Source: JAYUJH01 sp043765375 (GTDB lineage: Bacteria > Pseudomonadota > Alphaproteobacteria > Rickettsiales > UBA998). From it: DNA of 64,000 bases. The position numbers and the translations under genes are program-made. The notes beneath the pieces are model-generated. The model saw only the letters and a list, made by a program, of their open reading frames with translations, searched no databases and was not told the origin of the DNA. The stretch covers positions 34,763 to 98,762 of the forward strand of contig JAYUJH010000023.1 in assembly GCA_043765375.1 (NCBI GenBank), in the 5' to 3' direction. Position 1 is the stretch's first letter. Each line of letters begins with the position of its first letter. Shown here piece after piece: positions 17,514 through 26,280 of the stretch.

Positions 17514-18564
17514 CTTGCGTCACACGGTTGCGCCCTGCTTTTTTGGAGCGATAAAGTGCAGCGTCCGCCCGTTTGATGAATGTTTCAACCACATCACTTT
17601 CGCAGCGAAATAAGGCAACGCCAATTGAAACATTAATCACGCCATAAACATCGCCATTCACTCGGTTGCGCAATTCTTTGCGGCAGATACTCTCACGGAT
17701 ATTTTCAGCAACCTTGTTCGCCGCCCCAATTGAAGTGTTTGGCAGGATAATAAAAAACTCCTCTCCACCAAAACGGGCAACCACATCTTTACCCTTCACC
17801 ATTTCAATCAATAATTTAGCAGTTGTTTTCAGCACTTCATCGCCGATTAAATGCCCATATTGGTCGTTAAAACGCTTAAAATGATCAATATCAATAGCAA
17901 GCAGACTGAGCGGTTCATTGCTGATTTTCGCTTCACTAATTAAGCGAGTAAAATGCTTATCTAATGCTTTGCGATTATAAACCCCCGTTAAAAAATCCTT
18001 CTCCGCTTCAAGTGAAATCTCAGATAAACGATGCTCAAGCACTTCCACGTCATTACGGGATTCGTCCAATTTTGATTTCAAACCAACCGCACTTTTTTTC
18101 ATTTCCGTGGCAATTGTAACCATCGCTTCCAAAACGCTACTAATATCACGTTTTTCTTTGTTATTTATCAAATCATCTAGCTTGCTTTGAATTGATTGAT
18201 TTTGGCTACTTGCCTCAGAAATAATACTCGTGATGATTGATAATGCGTCAGAGAGAACATCTTGTGTATGCTCCACTTCTTCACTATTATCAGCTTTAAT
18301 GATATTATTTTCTAAGTGAGATTTTTCCAAAAAGCGCAAAAACACTTCATCAAATGGTAAGTTTTTTTGCAAACGATGATCAATTTCTTCAGCAAGATTA
18401 ATGTTTATTTTAGCAAAATAATTATACCAAATAGAATAATTCCGAGGCTTGGGAGTGACGTTCAACGCCTCCATCTTCCCGATTGCATTTTGTGCATAGC
18501 TCCATTCGGTAACTATTTCATTATTATCATTAATCATGTTAATATCGTTATTTAGTTGGTTCAT
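17494..18564 (-). CDS. GGDEF diguanylate cyclase
   Basis: The enzyme makes cyclic di-GMP from two GTP. The 356-aa soluble protein has an N-terminal helical region of about 170 residues with a predicted coiled coil (KLDESRNDVEVLEHRLSEI). The GGDEF domain follows, with active-site GGEEF at 266-270 and the expected DIDHFKRFND and ADAALYRSKKAGRN motifs. The product-inhibition RxxD site is KGKD here, a conservative Arg to Lys change that may weaken feedback. There are no membrane helices or sensor domain I recognise. It could supply the c-di-GMP read by PelD further along. Confidence 0.93.
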   Translation of the reverse strand: MNQLNNDINMINDNNEIVTEWSYAQNAIGKMEALNVTPKPRNYSIWYNYFAKININLAEEIDHRLQKNLPFDEVFLRFLEKSHLENNIIKADNSEEVEHTQDVLSDALSIITSIISEASSQNQSIQSKLDDLINNKEKRDISSVLEAMVTIATEMKKSAVGLKSKLDESRNDVEVLEHRLSEISLEAEKDFLTGVYNRKALDKHFTRLISEAKISNEPLSLLAIDIDHFKRFNDQYGHLIGDEVLKTTAKLLIEMVKGKDVVARFGGEEFFIILPNTSIGAANKVAENIRESICRKELRNRVNGDVYGVINVSIGVALFRCESDVVETFIKRADAALYRSKKAGRNRVTQETLGEL

Positions 18565-18766
18565 TGAAAATATTTAGGAAATTAACATTATAGAGTTAGG
18601 TTTATAGAATTAATTTTTGTTATAATTTAGCATTACTAAACTTAATATATTACTAAAAATTAATCTATATTATGTTTTATAATAATAATATTGTAAAGAG
18701 AAAAAGTTACTGAATTATTAATTTGTTTTTTGCAATTTTTGAACTAATCTGTTAATTGAAAATCAT

Positions 18767-20734
18767 ATGAAAAAGCAAAAATCACCCCAGCTAAAATTAT
18801 CACTATTATATATATGTTACATGATGATGATTTTATGTTGCCTGCCCAATTTGGTGCGTGCAGCGAGTGAAGACCAAGTGATGCGAGAATTAGCTCGTAG
18901 CAATTGGCAATCAGCTGTTCAAATATCACGGGGGGCTGGGTCACAGGGGACAAATAATTTCACCCGCAACCTTGCTTATTGGAATTATCTGGTGCGCAGT
19001 GAGGCAATTCCACCATATCAAGAATATGAGAAGTTTCTGCGACAAAATCCCAAAGCTCCATTGCAAGATGTTCTGCTCAAACGCATGGAGATTGCGTTTT
19101 TGAATAGTAATCCAACGCCACGCTTAATCAATGCTTGGTTTCGCCTTAATCCTGCCATTTCCAGCCGTGCAATTTTGCTCAATTTAGATACACTCAATAA
19201 AATTGATAAAACACAATTAAACACGTTATGGGTGGAAGCGGATTTTTCAGCAAATGAAGAAGCGCAATTTTTTGCGAAATATAAAAATATGATTGCGCAA
19301 ATCTCGCATGATAGGCGTTCAGCTAGGTTATTATGGGATAATAATTATACGGCAGCAGCGAGGCTTTATCCTTATATGAGTTCTGATGCAATAACATTAG
19401 CGCAAGCTCGCTCATCATTGCAACGTAAATTAGTTGGGTTTGAAGGCGCAATTAGGGCAGTCCCTCCAGCAATGCAAAATGATTCTGGCTTGCTTTATGA
19501 TAGGATTGCATTTCGGGCGAGTGCAGGTAATTATGCGGGTGTAAAGGAATTATTGCTCAAGGCGCGCGCTCCCTTGCCTTATCCTGATAAATGGTTGAAT
19601 TATCAGTTGCGGGTGATGCGTGATGCGATTGAACAGGGTGATTATATGTCAGCAAAAATTGTTGCAGATAGACATAGTCAGATTTTACCTGCGCCAAAAG
19701 TGGAGGCGGAATGGTTGCGTGGCTGGTTATATTTATCATTTTTGAAGCAGCCAAAACTTGCAATTCCCGCCTTTAAGAACATATATGAAACGGCTTTAAT
19801 GCCAATTAGTCGCTCTCGTGGGGCTTATTGGGCAGCTCGGGCTTATGAATCTGCGGGTGATAAGCAAAATGCAGCGAAATGGTATGGTAAGGCAGCATTA
19901 TTTCCTACCGCATTTTTTGGGCAATTAGCGCATCAATATTTGCACCCAAACACTCCATTGCCGCTACCCGCACTTGTTGCACCCGCTGGAACGGATTTGA
20001 ACAATTTCAAGGCGAATGACGAGTTAGCATCAGCTTTGGAGCGATATGTGCGGGCAGGTTATGGTGGGTTATTGTGGAATCATTTGAAACATCGTTTGGA
20101 TTTTGAGCATTCTCCCGCAACTTTCGCCAATTTAGCAGCGATTGCACGCCTCGCTGGTGACAAACCGTTAGCGATTAAAATAGCGCAGGAAGCAGCGAAT
20201 AAAGGGATATATTTAAGCGAATTATTTCCAGTGCTAATCACTCCAAAACTCAGCATTGACAACGCTTTTGCTTTGGCTATAACACGGCAGGAAAGCAGGT
20301 TTGATGTGCGGGCAACAAGCGTTGCCGATGCTCGTGGATTGATGCAGATTTTGCCTTCAACGGGCAGTGCTGTAGCATCATCGCATGGTTTGGGTTTCAC
20401 CCCCAACAGGCTTTATGAGCCGCAATACAATATGGTTCTGGGGGCGCATTATATGCACCAAGTGCTAGGACGTTTTGGTGGAAGAATGGTGCTTGCCATC
20501 GCTGGTTACAATGCGGGGCCGGGGCGACCAGCAGCGTGGCAGCAACGTTTTGGCTCCATAACAAACAAAAATATGCACCAAGTTATTCAATGGACGGAGA
20601 TGATTCCATTTGGTGAAACTCGCAATTATGTGCATCGTGTTATGGAAAATTATCATGTTTATCGTCACTTGCTAAGCAATGGAGCGGTGAGTTTGCAAGC
20701 GGAGCAAGCCCTCACTAGTGGCATGAGATTATAA
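18767..20734 (+). CDS. slt: Soluble-type lytic murein transglycosylase (Slt family)
   Basis: The enzyme cleaves peptidoglycan glycan strands in the periplasm, leaving 1,6-anhydro ends. The 655-aa protein has a signal peptide ending near LVRAAS (residues 30-34), a long superhelical N-terminal domain, and a C-terminal SLT domain. Catalytic Glu509 lies in ITRQESRFD, followed by ARGLMQILPST and the AIAGYNAGPGR motif. mutM starts 16 bp later, so the two may be cotranscribed. Confidence 0.93.
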   Translation: MKKQKSPQLKLSLLYICYMMMILCCLPNLVRAASEDQVMRELARSNWQSAVQISRGAGSQGTNNFTRNLAYWNYLVRSEAIPPYQEYEKFLRQNPKAPLQDVLLKRMEIAFLNSNPTPRLINAWFRLNPAISSRAILLNLDTLNKIDKTQLNTLWVEADFSANEEAQFFAKYKNMIAQISHDRRSARLLWDNNYTAAARLYPYMSSDAITLAQARSSLQRKLVGFEGAIRAVPPAMQNDSGLLYDRIAFRASAGNYAGVKELLLKARAPLPYPDKWLNYQLRVMRDAIEQGDYMSAKIVADRHSQILPAPKVEAEWLRGWLYLSFLKQPKLAIPAFKNIYETALMPISRSRGAYWAARAYESAGDKQNAAKWYGKAALFPTAFFGQLAHQYLHPNTPLPLPALVAPAGTDLNNFKANDELASALERYVRAGYGGLLWNHLKHRLDFEHSPATFANLAAIARLAGDKPLAIKIAQEAANKGIYLSELFPVLITPKLSIDNAFALAITRQESRFDVRATSVADARGLMQILPSTGSAVASSHGLGFTPNRLYEPQYNMVLGAHYMHQVLGRFGGRMVLAIAGYNAGPGRPAAWQQRFGSITNKNMHQVIQWTEMIPFGETRNYVHRVMENYHVYRHLLSNGAVSLQAEQALTSGMRL

Positions 20735-20750
20735 TAATATAGGAGCAAAA

Positions 20751-21557
20751 ATGCCTGAATTGCCAGAGGTTGAGACAGTAGCACGAGGGTTGAATGGTGC
20801 AATAGCAGGGAGCGTGATTGAATATGCGCAATTGCGGCGGGATAATTTGCGTTATCCATTTCCAGAAGGGCTGGTGGATATGCTTTGCGGTGCGACGATT
20901 GAAACCATTGAAAGGCGAGCTAAGTTTCTGATATTTAAGTTTTCTAGCACGATTTTAGTTGGTCATTTGGGTATGACGGGGGCTTATGTGGTGCGACAAA
21001 AAACTGAACCGCAAAAGCATGATCATATGTTGTGGCAGTTGCGTGATGGGCGTGAGGTGGTTTATCATGATCCAAGGCGATTTGGGTTTTTGCTATGCGA
21101 GAGTGATGCGCAAAAAATGTTGGATAATCTTGGGATTGAGCCATTTAATCCTGCATTTACCCCTGATTTTTTGCGGACTAAAATGCAAAAATCAACCATT
21201 GCAATCAAAGTATTTTTGCTTAATCAAAAAATTATTGTGGGGGTGGGAAATATCTATGCATCAGAGGTGTTGTTTCGCTGTAATATCAACCCATTAATGC
21301 AAACAAATCAATGTGTTAGCAAAGCGGATATGTTGGTTGAGATGATACAAAAAGTTTTGTTGGAAGCGATTGAATCTGGCGGGTCAACTTTGCGTAATTA
21401 CGCCAATGCGAGTGGTGAAAGCGGTTATTTCCAACATAATTTTAACGTATACGGCAAGGCAGGGCAGGATTGCGGCGTTTGTGGCGATAAAATTAACCGC
21501 ATTATTCAAGCTGGAAGGTCAAGTTTTTTTTGCCCAACTTGTCAACATATCGCTTGA
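20751..21557 (+). CDS. mutM: Formamidopyrimidine-DNA glycosylase (Fpg)
   Basis: MutM removes oxidised purines such as 8-oxoguanine and nicks the abasic site. The 268-aa protein begins MPELPEVETV, with the catalytic Pro2 and Glu3. Lys58 lies in ERRAKFLIF, and the C-terminal zinc finger has Cys pairs CGVCGD and CPTC with the conserved Arg of QAGRSSFFC between. An AGGAGC Shine-Dalgarno precedes the ATG. It lies upstream of rpsT and dnaA, a common alphaproteobacterial order. Confidence 0.97.
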   Translation: MPELPEVETVARGLNGAIAGSVIEYAQLRRDNLRYPFPEGLVDMLCGATIETIERRAKFLIFKFSSTILVGHLGMTGAYVVRQKTEPQKHDHMLWQLRDGREVVYHDPRRFGFLLCESDAQKMLDNLGIEPFNPAFTPDFLRTKMQKSTIAIKVFLLNQKIIVGVGNIYASEVLFRCNINPLMQTNQCVSKADMLVEMIQKVLLEAIESGGSTLRNYANASGESGYFQHNFNVYGKAGQDCGVCGDKINRIIQAGRSSFFCPTCQHIA

Positions 21558-21659
21558 CGTAAGGTAATTTTCTCGTTATTTTGAGGAATATTTAAGAAAC
21601 AAAATGAATATACAAATAAATGAATATATAAATATAGTAAATATATATTAAGGAAAAAC

Positions 21660-21920
21660 ATGGCACATCATAAATCAGCAAAAAAACGTATTTTAATAAC
21701 TGAAAAACGCACATTAATCAACCGCGCTAGACGTGGTCGCGTAAGGACTTTCATTAAAAAAGTGGAAGCAGCAATCATCACGGGTGATAAAGAAATTGCA
21801 TTGGTAACATTCAAATTGGCAGAACCTGAGATTCGCCGTGGTGTCACCAAAGGCATATTGAAGTTAAACACAGCATCACGCAAAATCAGCCGTTTGTCAG
21901 CCCGCATTAACGCAATGTAA
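21660..21920 (+). CDS. rpsT: 30S ribosomal protein S20
   Basis: S20 is an early-binding helical protein of the 30S body. The 86-aa basic protein starts MAHHKSAKKRILITEKR, has the conserved RARRGRVRTFIKKVEAAI segment and ends KLNTASRKISRLSARINAM, as expected. An AAGGAAAAA Shine-Dalgarno precedes it. Confidence 0.97.
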   Translation: MAHHKSAKKRILITEKRTLINRARRGRVRTFIKKVEAAIITGDKEIALVTFKLAEPEIRRGVTKGILKLNTASRKISRLSARINAM

Positions 21921-22018
21921 TCTAATGTTCGGAGTAACCTTTGGGTTGCATTGTCTAGAGCTGTTTAATTTTATCCGTTGAATTGTTAAATGCTAAGCAT
22001 TGTAACGTGGGGTTTTTT

Positions 22019-22609
22019 GTGTCGCATTTTCTTTCATTAGAGCAGATTAAAAAACTAGCAGTTGAGAGAAAACTTCAGCAATCAAATTATGCTGGAGAAA
22101 TATTTGCAACAGAGTTTTTACTGTTTGCGCAAAATAATGATGAATTGATTAACGGTGCAAATGATAAGCAATCGCAGGCTAATAATGCGAATGATAACTA
22201 TTCGCAAGCTAATAATCCACAAAATATTGGTGCAAAAAGCCAAAATAATGATGATATATACGTTGTTGATGTGCGAACAAAAGCGGAGTGGCAATTCTCT
22301 GGAACGGCAGAACTTGGTGGTTTGAACGCAAAATTATTATGTTTTGAGTGGGTTACCTATCCCGACTTCGCAGCCAATCCGCATTTCGTTGAACAAGTCA
22401 CAAATGTGATAGTTAACAAAAAATCAGCAATATTTTTCCTTTGCAAAACAGGAATTCGCTCATATCAAGCAGCAAATATACTAGCAGAACATGGCTATGA
22501 GAATTGTTTCAATATAACACATGGCTTTGAAGGAGCTCATAATAACAACATGCAAAGAGGAAAAGTTAATGGTTGGAAAGCTGAGGGATTGCCATGGAAG
22601 CAGCCGTGA
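22019..22609 (+). CDS. Rhodanese-domain protein
   Basis: The protein has a single rhodanese domain at its C-terminal part: the VVDVRTKAEW entry motif and the active-site loop CKTGIRSYQAA, with the sulfur-accepting Cys. The ending GKVNGWKAEGLPW is the typical rhodanese tail. The role is probably sulfur transfer or redox signalling. Before it lies a low-complexity Asn/Gln-rich segment with two NAND/YSQANN-like repeats that interrupts the usual entry part of the domain. Likely start GTG at 22019; an upstream TTG at 21983 is also open. Its end overlaps the dnaA start by 16 bp, suggesting coupling. Confidence 0.85.
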   Translation: MSHFLSLEQIKKLAVERKLQQSNYAGEIFATEFLLFAQNNDELINGANDKQSQANNANDNYSQANNPQNIGAKSQNNDDIYVVDVRTKAEWQFSGTAELGGLNAKLLCFEWVTYPDFAANPHFVEQVTNVIVNKKSAIFFLCKTGIRSYQAANILAEHGYENCFNITHGFEGAHNNNMQRGKVNGWKAEGLPWKQP

Positions 22610-24054
22610 TATTCAATCAAGTCTCGCCAGTAATTATTGATATGAAACAAGATGTTAGCAAAGAAAATAACGCAATTCTCAACCTGGAAAATAATAATTT
22701 ATGGGCGGCTATTAAGCAAGAATTACACCATAGATTTGGCGATGCAATATATAAAAGTTGGATAGCAGGATTGGGATTTGATGGCGTGAATAACGGACAG
22801 GCGATTTTAACCGCCCCGTCCCGTTTCATGCGTGAATGGTTTGTTAATAATTATCAAGAAGTTGCGCTTGAGTTATTCACCCTTGGTAACTTCGAGATAA
22901 ATAATATTGAAGTTATTGTTCGGCAAGCATCACATGAATTGCAATCTGGGGTTGTGCAAATTGAAGCAGTATCTAGTGAAATATCTGTAGCAAATCAGCT
23001 TGATATGAATCTGTTGGATAGTATGGGGGCTGCGCTTGACCCACGTTACACATTTGATGATTTTGTGGTTGGTAAAGCGAATGAACTCGCTTATGCTGCG
23101 GCAAAACGGGTGGCAAGCTCGGCGGAGTGCATAATAGGGTGCAATCCATTATTTCTTTATGGCGGGGTGGGGCTTGGCAAAACGCATTTGATGCACGCCA
23201 TCGCTTGGCATATTCGCAATTTTCACCCTGAACGCCGAGTTGTTTATTTGTCAGCAGAAAAGTTCATGTATCAGTTCATCAAAGCGTTGCGTTTCAACGA
23301 AACTATGGCGTTTAAGGAGCAATTTCGCTCGGTTGATGTGCTGATGGTGGACGATGTGCAGTTCATTAGTGGCAAAGATTCCACGCAAGAGGAGTTTTTT
23401 CACACATTTAATGCGCTGGTGGATCAAAATAAGCAGTTGGTGTTTTCGGCGGATAGGTCGCCCTCGGATTTGGACGGGATTGAGGAGCGCATTCGCTCAC
23501 GCCTAGGTTGGGGATTGGTGGCTGACATTCACGCAACTAGCTATGAACTGCGCTATGGTATTTTACAATCTAAGGTTGAAAAACTGACTGATATGATTGT
23601 CCCGCATGAAGTGTTGGAGTTTTTGGCGCAACGTATCACCAGCAATGTTCGGGAGTTGGAGGGCGCATTAAACAGAGTTATCGCCCATTCCAGCCTCGTT
23701 GGTGGGGCGATTAGTTTGAAAAATACTGAAGCTGTGTTGCAGGATTTATTGCGCTCATGTGAGAAAAAAGCAACTATTGATGATATTCAACGCAAGGTTG
23801 CGGAGTATTATAATATAAAAATGGTTGATATGCACTCGGCGAGGCGCAGCGCAAGCATCGCCCGCCCTCGTCAAGTGGCAATGTATCTCTCCAAACAGCT
23901 TACATCTCGCAGTTTGCCTGAGATTGGGCGCAAGTTTGGTGGCAAAGATCATACCACAGTGATGCACGCCATCAAACGAATTAACGAATTAATGCGTGAG
24001 GATATTGAGCTAAAAGAGGATATTGAACGGTTGCAGCGCAGTTTGAATAGTTAA
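22594..24054 (+). CDS. dnaA: Chromosomal replication initiator DnaA
   Basis: DnaA binds origin boxes and opens oriC. The 486-aa protein has domain I around 35-110, a linker, the AAA+ domain with Walker A GGVGLGKTHL (about 190-199) and Walker B VLMVDDVQFISGK, and a C-terminal DNA-binding domain with GGKDHTTVMHAIKRI. The ATG at 22594 has GAGGG eight bases upstream and lies inside the end of the rhodanese gene. A Met at 22642 would give a shorter protein but has no clear Shine-Dalgarno. I found no cluster of DnaA boxes next to the gene. Confidence 0.95.
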   Translation: MEAAVIFNQVSPVIIDMKQDVSKENNAILNLENNNLWAAIKQELHHRFGDAIYKSWIAGLGFDGVNNGQAILTAPSRFMREWFVNNYQEVALELFTLGNFEINNIEVIVRQASHELQSGVVQIEAVSSEISVANQLDMNLLDSMGAALDPRYTFDDFVVGKANELAYAAAKRVASSAECIIGCNPLFLYGGVGLGKTHLMHAIAWHIRNFHPERRVVYLSAEKFMYQFIKALRFNETMAFKEQFRSVDVLMVDDVQFISGKDSTQEEFFHTFNALVDQNKQLVFSADRSPSDLDGIEERIRSRLGWGLVADIHATSYELRYGILQSKVEKLTDMIVPHEVLEFLAQRITSNVRELEGALNRVIAHSSLVGGAISLKNTEAVLQDLLRSCEKKATIDDIQRKVAEYYNIKMVDMHSARRSASIARPRQVAMYLSKQLTSRSLPEIGRKFGGKDHTTVMHAIKRINELMREDIELKEDIERLQRSLNS

Positions 24055-24151
24055 ATTATGATGCGATTTGGGATTATGTTTGAAAATTATGCTTAAAATA
24101 TTCATAAAAAAGTTAATAATATTAATAAATTATCACTAGAAAAGGATTAAT

Positions 24152-25357
24152 ATGAATCAAATGATAGCTCCTCGCCTTTTGGCCGTTAAACCTTCACCAA
24201 CTATGGCGGTAACTGCTAAAGCCGCAGAAATAAAGGCTTCGGGTTATGATGTGATTGGGCTTGGAGCGGGTGAGCCAGATTTTGATACGCCAGAACATAT
24301 TAAGCAAGCGGCAATTCGGGCATTGGCGGAGGGTAAAACTAAATATACTCCAGTCGGTGGCACGCCAGAATTGAAAGATGCGATTATTGCGAAGTTCAAG
24401 CGGGATAATAATTTATCGTTTGGGCGCAATCAAATTGTGGTTGGTTGCGGGGCAAAACAGGTGATTTTTAATGCGTTGCTTGCTACGGTTTCTGCGGGCG
24501 ATGAAGTAATTATTCCCGCTCCATATTGGGTTTCATATCCTGATATGGTATATGTTGCGGAAGGAACTCCCGTTATAGTTGCATGTGGGCGTGAGACTAG
24601 CTTGAAATTAACTCCTGAAATATTGTTGGGTGCGATTACGCCAAAAACAAAATGGGTGATTTTGAATTCGCCGTCCAATCCGAGTGGTGCAGCTTATTCA
24701 TACGATGAATTGCAGGCGTTGGGGGAGGTGTTGTTGCAGCACCCTCAAGTGATGATTTTATCCGACGATATTTACGAATATTTGCTGTATGATGGGTTCA
24801 AATATGCAACTATTGCGAGTGTTGTTCCTGAATTAGCGCATCGTGTGTTGACGGTGAATGGCGTTTCAAAATCATATTCCATGACAGGTTGGCGCATTGG
24901 ATACGCAGCGGGAAATGTTGAATTAATCGCAGCAATGACCAATATTCAATCGCATTCAACTACAAATGCTTGCTCAATATCGCAGGCGGCAACGGTTGAG
25001 GCCTTAAATGGTGATCATAGTTTTTTGCAGGAATGGCTGGTTGCTTTTGTGAAGCGTCGGGATATGGTGGTGGCGGAGTTAAACAAAATTGATGGCATAA
25101 TTTGCGAAAAATCAGTTGGAGCGTTTTATTTATTTCCAAATTGTGAAGGATTATTTGGGCGCAAAACTCCATCGGGTGCAGTGATTAACAATTCTGCTGA
25201 ATTATGCGCATATTTATTGGACGAAGCATTAGTTGCAGCGGTGCATGGCAGTGCGTTTGGCTGTGAAGGATATTTCCGTATTTCCTACGCTACGTCAGAA
25301 AAAATATTAACTGAAGCGTGTTCTCGCTTAAAAATAGCCATAGATAAACTAGCTTAA
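24152..25357 (+). CDS. aatA: Aspartate/aromatic aminotransferase (class I, AatA-like)
   Basis: A PLP enzyme moving amino groups between aspartate or glutamate and 2-oxoacids. The 401-aa protein has the class I motifs: GAGEPDFDTPEHIKQAA, the Asn of LNSPSNPSGAAY, Asp in SDDIYEYLLYD, and the PLP-lysine in VNGVSKSYSMTGWRIGYAAG. The pattern fits the group 1b aminotransferases common in alphaproteobacteria, which may also act on prephenate. Its end overlaps the convergent LysR gene by 4 bp. Confidence 0.93.
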   Translation: MNQMIAPRLLAVKPSPTMAVTAKAAEIKASGYDVIGLGAGEPDFDTPEHIKQAAIRALAEGKTKYTPVGGTPELKDAIIAKFKRDNNLSFGRNQIVVGCGAKQVIFNALLATVSAGDEVIIPAPYWVSYPDMVYVAEGTPVIVACGRETSLKLTPEILLGAITPKTKWVILNSPSNPSGAAYSYDELQALGEVLLQHPQVMILSDDIYEYLLYDGFKYATIASVVPELAHRVLTVNGVSKSYSMTGWRIGYAAGNVELIAAMTNIQSHSTTNACSISQAATVEALNGDHSFLQEWLVAFVKRRDMVVAELNKIDGIICEKSVGAFYLFPNCEGLFGRKTPSGAVINNSAELCAYLLDEALVAAVHGSAFGCEGYFRISYATSEKILTEACSRLKIAIDKLA

Positions 25358-26247
25358 AAACTATATTCGCTCAATTTGCGGGTGAGAAAATGACGAAATG
25401 CTCGTATGCGCTTGGAATCTTTCATATCCATTGGATAAACCAGATATGCATCAATATCTGTGCTGGCAATATCGTCCAAAATACGGCTAACATGACGGGC
25501 TCGCTCCACAATATAATCAGGCAAAACGGCAATCCCCATACCATTTTTGACTGCCCTCAATAGTGACATTAAATTATTCACACTGTAACAAATATTCAAC
25601 TTCACCCCGCTTTCCTCGGCTTTATCTAGCAACCAGCGATATTGTTCATGCGGGTTCATGTCCCTATCATTTAGCACTAAAATGCGATGTTCACTCAAAT
25701 CTTCAATGGATTTTGGAATATTATATAGCCGCAAATAATCGTTAGACGCATAAAGTGAGCTATGCAAGCTAAGCAATGAACGTTGAATTAAATCAGGATT
25801 TTTGGAGGGATACATACGAATGGCGATGTCCGCTTCACCCATGCTAAGATTTACTTCATCATCATGCAGAATTAAATCAACACGAATATTAGGGTAAAGC
25901 TCGCCAAACTCCTTCATTTGTGAGGTAAGCCAAGTTGCCCCAAACGAATATGTGGTCGTCACACGCAACACACCAGTCGGGCGATCAGCAACTTCCATTA
26001 ACGTATTTTCAGTGGCGGTTAATTTTTGGAAAAACTCACTCACTGTTTTAAGCAAAATCTCCCCTTGCTCTGTTAGCAACAGCCCGCGCGCCCGACGATG
26101 AAATAATGGCGTTTTGAGGCTTGCTTCCAGCGTGGTTATTTGCCGAGAAACAGCTGATTGGCTAACCCCAAGCCTCTCTGATGCCTTGGTAATATTTTTG
26201 GTTTGCGCCACAATATAAAATATTCTAAGTTTATCCCAATCTATCAT
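25354..26247 (-). CDS. LysR-family transcriptional regulator
   Basis: The 297-aa protein has an N-terminal winged helix-turn-helix (LRIFYIVAQTKNITKASE through SQSAVSRQITTLE). A C-terminal periplasmic-binding-like effector domain follows. It overlaps the convergent aminotransferase gene by 4 bp and is followed on its upstream side by the capD-like gene after 33 bp. The effector and targets are unknown. The R-A-R-G-L-L-L-T-E-Q-G motif after the HTH is standard for the family. Confidence 0.93.
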   Translation of the reverse strand: MIDWDKLRIFYIVAQTKNITKASERLGVSQSAVSRQITTLEASLKTPLFHRRARGLLLTEQGEILLKTVSEFFQKLTATENTLMEVADRPTGVLRVTTTYSFGATWLTSQMKEFGELYPNIRVDLILHDDEVNLSMGEADIAIRMYPSKNPDLIQRSLLSLHSSLYASNDYLRLYNIPKSIEDLSEHRILVLNDRDMNPHEQYRWLLDKAEESGVKLNICYSVNNLMSLLRAVKNGMGIAVLPDYIVERARHVSRILDDIASTDIDAYLVYPMDMKDSKRIRAFRHFLTRKLSEYSF

Positions 26248-26280
26248 TGCACTGCAACATAATATATTATCGCATTAAAA

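Noticed and set aside
22594..24151. Chromosome origin next to dnaA
   Set aside because: No cluster of DnaA boxes or AT-rich unwinding region with iterons is visible around dnaA, dnaN or parE.
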